Positions 5,083 to 6,448 of a stretch of 6,448 nucleotides of DNA are shown piece after piece (positions within the stretch are counted from its first letter, which is position 1; every line of letters begins with the position of its first letter). Location of the stretch: contig JASHYB010000081.1 in assembly GCA_030043255.1 (NCBI GenBank), forward strand, positions 1 through 6,448, read 5' to 3'. Below the pieces are notes generated by a model that did not search any database, was not told the DNA's origin, and worked only from the letters and a program-made list of their open reading frames with translations. The position numbers were made by a program, and so were the translations under genes. The stretch comes from Thermoplasmata archaeon. GTDB lineage: Archaea; Thermoplasmatota; Thermoplasmata; Lutacidiplasmatales; UBA184.

Positions 5083-6448
5083 TGGCAAGCGCCCCGACGC
5101 CGCCGACCTGGCTGCTCGGCGGACGGATCCCGTACATCGAGGGGCCGCTCAAGGTCACCGGCCGGGCGGAGTACACCGACGACCTTCAGCGGCCGGGGCA
5201 GCTGGTCGGCCGGCTCCTGCGGAGCCCCTGGCCCCACGCGAAGATCCTGTCGGTCGACGTGAGCCAGGCGAGCGCCCTGCCGGGGGTCGCCGCGGTGCTC
5301 ACGGGGGAGCGGTACCCCACGCCGTTCGGCGTCCTGCCGATCACGCACGACGAGACCGCGATCGCCGTCGGCAAGGCCCGGTACATCGGCGACATCATCG
5401 CCGCGGTCGCCGCGACCGACGAGCGCACCGCCGAGCTCGCGCTGGAGAAGGTCCGCTTCGAGGTCGAAGCGCTGCCGGAGTATCCGGACCCGGCGAGCGG
5501 CACGGGCAAGGTCGCCGAGCCGATCCACGCCCGGGGCCTGAACGGCTCCAACATCCAGAAGGAGGTGGTCCAGCACTTCGGCGACGTCGACGCGGCGTTC
5601 GCCCGGGCGACGCACCGGGTCCGGGTGCGCGGGAGCTTCGCCGGCGTGACCCACGCCTTCACCGAGCCGCTGGTCACCCTCGCCGAGGCGACCCCCGACG
5701 GCCGCCTGACCGTCTGGAGCGCGACCCAGGTCCCGCACTACCTGCACCGGGCGCTCGCCGAGGTGCTCGGCCTGCCGATGCACCGCATCCGGGTGATCAA
5801 GCCGGAGGTCGGCGGCGGCTTCGGCGGCAAGTCCGACCCGCTGCCCCACGAGATCGCCTGCGCGGCGCTGGCGCTCGAGACCGGTCGCCCGGTGAAGATG
5901 CTGCTGGACCGGGAGGACGTCTTCTTCACGAACCACGGGCGGCACCCGACGCAGAACGACGTCCGGATCGCGACGGACGACGAGGGGCGGATCCTGGCCT
6001 ACGACATCGAGGCGCTGATCGACGGCGGCGCCTGGAGTTCCTTCGGCACGGTCACGACGTACTACAACGGGGTGCTGTCGATGGGGCCGTACCGGGTCCC
6101 GAACTTCCGCTACAAGGGCCGGCGGGTCTACACGACCAAGCCGCCGAGCGGCGCGATGCGCGCGCACGGCGGCACCAACATCCGCTACTCGGTCGAGGTC
6201 GCGCTCGACCGCCTGGCCGAGGAGCTGGCGATCGACCCGTTCGACCTGCGGGCCCGCAACGCGCTGCCGCCGAACTCGACGACGGTCAACGAGTTCGTGA
6301 TCACCTCGACGTCGTTCCGGCAGTGCCTGGCGACGGTCCGGCGCGCCAGCGGCTGGGACGCGAAGCACCGCCAGCTCCCCTACGGGCGCGGGATCGGGCT
6401 GGGCTGCGGCTTCTACATCTCCGGCTCGAACAGCCCGATCCACTTCAC
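5082..6448 (+). CDS. Molybdopterin-binding large subunit of a molybdenum hydroxylase, HcrA/XDH-like (3' end outside window)
   Basis: This is the catalytic subunit of a xanthine-dehydrogenase-family enzyme; 455 codons are visible of a likely 750-790. It starts at ATG 5082, overlapping the small-subunit TGA, with GGGGAGG 4 nt upstream. The N-terminal a/b hammerhead domain spans about residues 22-135 (KVTGRAEYTDDL, LLRSPWPHAKIL, PFGVLPI). The molybdopterin-binding domain begins about 160 and shows VGGGFGGK (243-250), IDGGAW (313-318), TTYYNGVLSMGPYRVP (325-340) and PPSGAMRAHGGTN (354-366) with Arg360. CoxL-type CO dehydrogenase has a Cys in this last loop (AYRCSFR); here it is GAMR, so it is not a CO dehydrogenase of that type. 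PFGVLPI, the YNGVL-GPYRVP run and GIGLGCGFYISGSNSPIH (437-454) resemble 4-hydroxybenzoyl-CoA reductase alpha by memory. The catalytic Glu is beyond the window. No twin-arginine signal is visible. Confidence 0.93.
   Translation, partial: MASAPTPPTWLLGGRIPYIEGPLKVTGRAEYTDDLQRPGQLVGRLLRSPWPHAKILSVDVSQASALPGVAAVLTGERYPTPFGVLPITHDETAIAVGKARYIGDIIAAVAATDERTAELALEKVRFEVEALPEYPDPASGTGKVAEPIHARGLNGSNIQKEVVQHFGDVDAAFARATHRVRVRGSFAGVTHAFTEPLVTLAEATPDGRLTVWSATQVPHYLHRALAEVLGLPMHRIRVIKPEVGGGFGGKSDPLPHEIACAALALETGRPVKMLLDREDVFFTNHGRHPTQNDVRIATDDEGRILAYDIEALIDGGAWSSFGTVTTYYNGVLSMGPYRVPNFRYKGRRVYTTKPPSGAMRAHGGTNIRYSVEVALDRLAEELAIDPFDLRARNALPPNSTTVNEFVITSTSFRQCLATVRRASGWDAKHRQLPYGRGIGLGCGFYISGSNSPIHF

Noticed and set aside
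5031..6443. A 470-codon minus-strand open frame opposite the large subunit
   Set aside because: The product is rich in Arg, Asp, Val and Ala, as expected from the antisense of a GC-rich gene, and shows no domain. The plus-strand protein has clear family motifs throughout.
5082..6448. Aerobic Mo/Cu carbon monoxide dehydrogenase CoxL
   Set aside because: The loop that holds the Cu-binding Cys in CoxL reads SGAMRAHGG here, without Cys.

Overview
The window is GC-rich DNA from an archaeon. The evidence is a run of ribosomal proteins found only in archaea and eukaryotes (S17e, S19e, L31e, L39e), the archaeal/eukaryotic factors aIF6 and PDCD5, and AT-rich TATA-like boxes about 30 nt upstream of start codons. 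The gene order S19e - PDCD5 - L39e - L31e - aIF6 is typical of euryarchaeal-type lineages. The high GC and the molybdenum hydroxylase genes would fit a GC-rich Thermoplasmata-like or related lineage, but I cannot place it further without a tree.

Layout. At 76/103-327 (+) is S17e, with a probable TATA box at its 5' side. It converges on a six-gene minus-strand cluster, read from 2936 down to 371: S19e, PDCD5-family DNA-binding protein, L39e (52 codons), L31e, aIF6, and a small P-loop kinase-like ATPase. Gaps inside this cluster are 10-56 nt, and the only clear promoter is TTTAAATA at 2970-2963. From 2937 to 3165 lies a 229-nt divergent intergenic region with the two promoters and one GC-rich hairpin. 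From 3166 to the window end, four plus-strand genes form a tight operon: MocA-like nucleotidyltransferase, XdhC-like maturation factor, a [2Fe-2S] small subunit, and a molybdopterin-binding large subunit cut off at base 6448. These genes overlap by 1, 23 and 3 nt.

How the genes work together. The minus-strand cluster supplies translation and ribosome-assembly proteins. The plus-strand operon encodes a molybdenum hydroxylase of the xanthine dehydrogenase family together with two dedicated cofactor proteins: MocA (predicted to make the cytosine-dinucleotide form of the cofactor) and XdhC (predicted to bind the cofactor and deliver it, sulfurated, to the large subunit). The large subunit lacks the Cys of Mo/Cu carbon monoxide dehydrogenase. 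By eye it resembles the 4-hydroxybenzoyl-CoA reductase alpha-subunit branch more than CoxL, but the substrate is unknown. No FAD subunit is present upstream; if there is one, it should lie past the window end.

I see no CRISPR array, tRNA, rRNA, insertion sequence or clear terminator. Nothing here looks like a wholly new system. The points most worth following are the substrate of the hydroxylase and the kinase attached to the ribosomal cluster.
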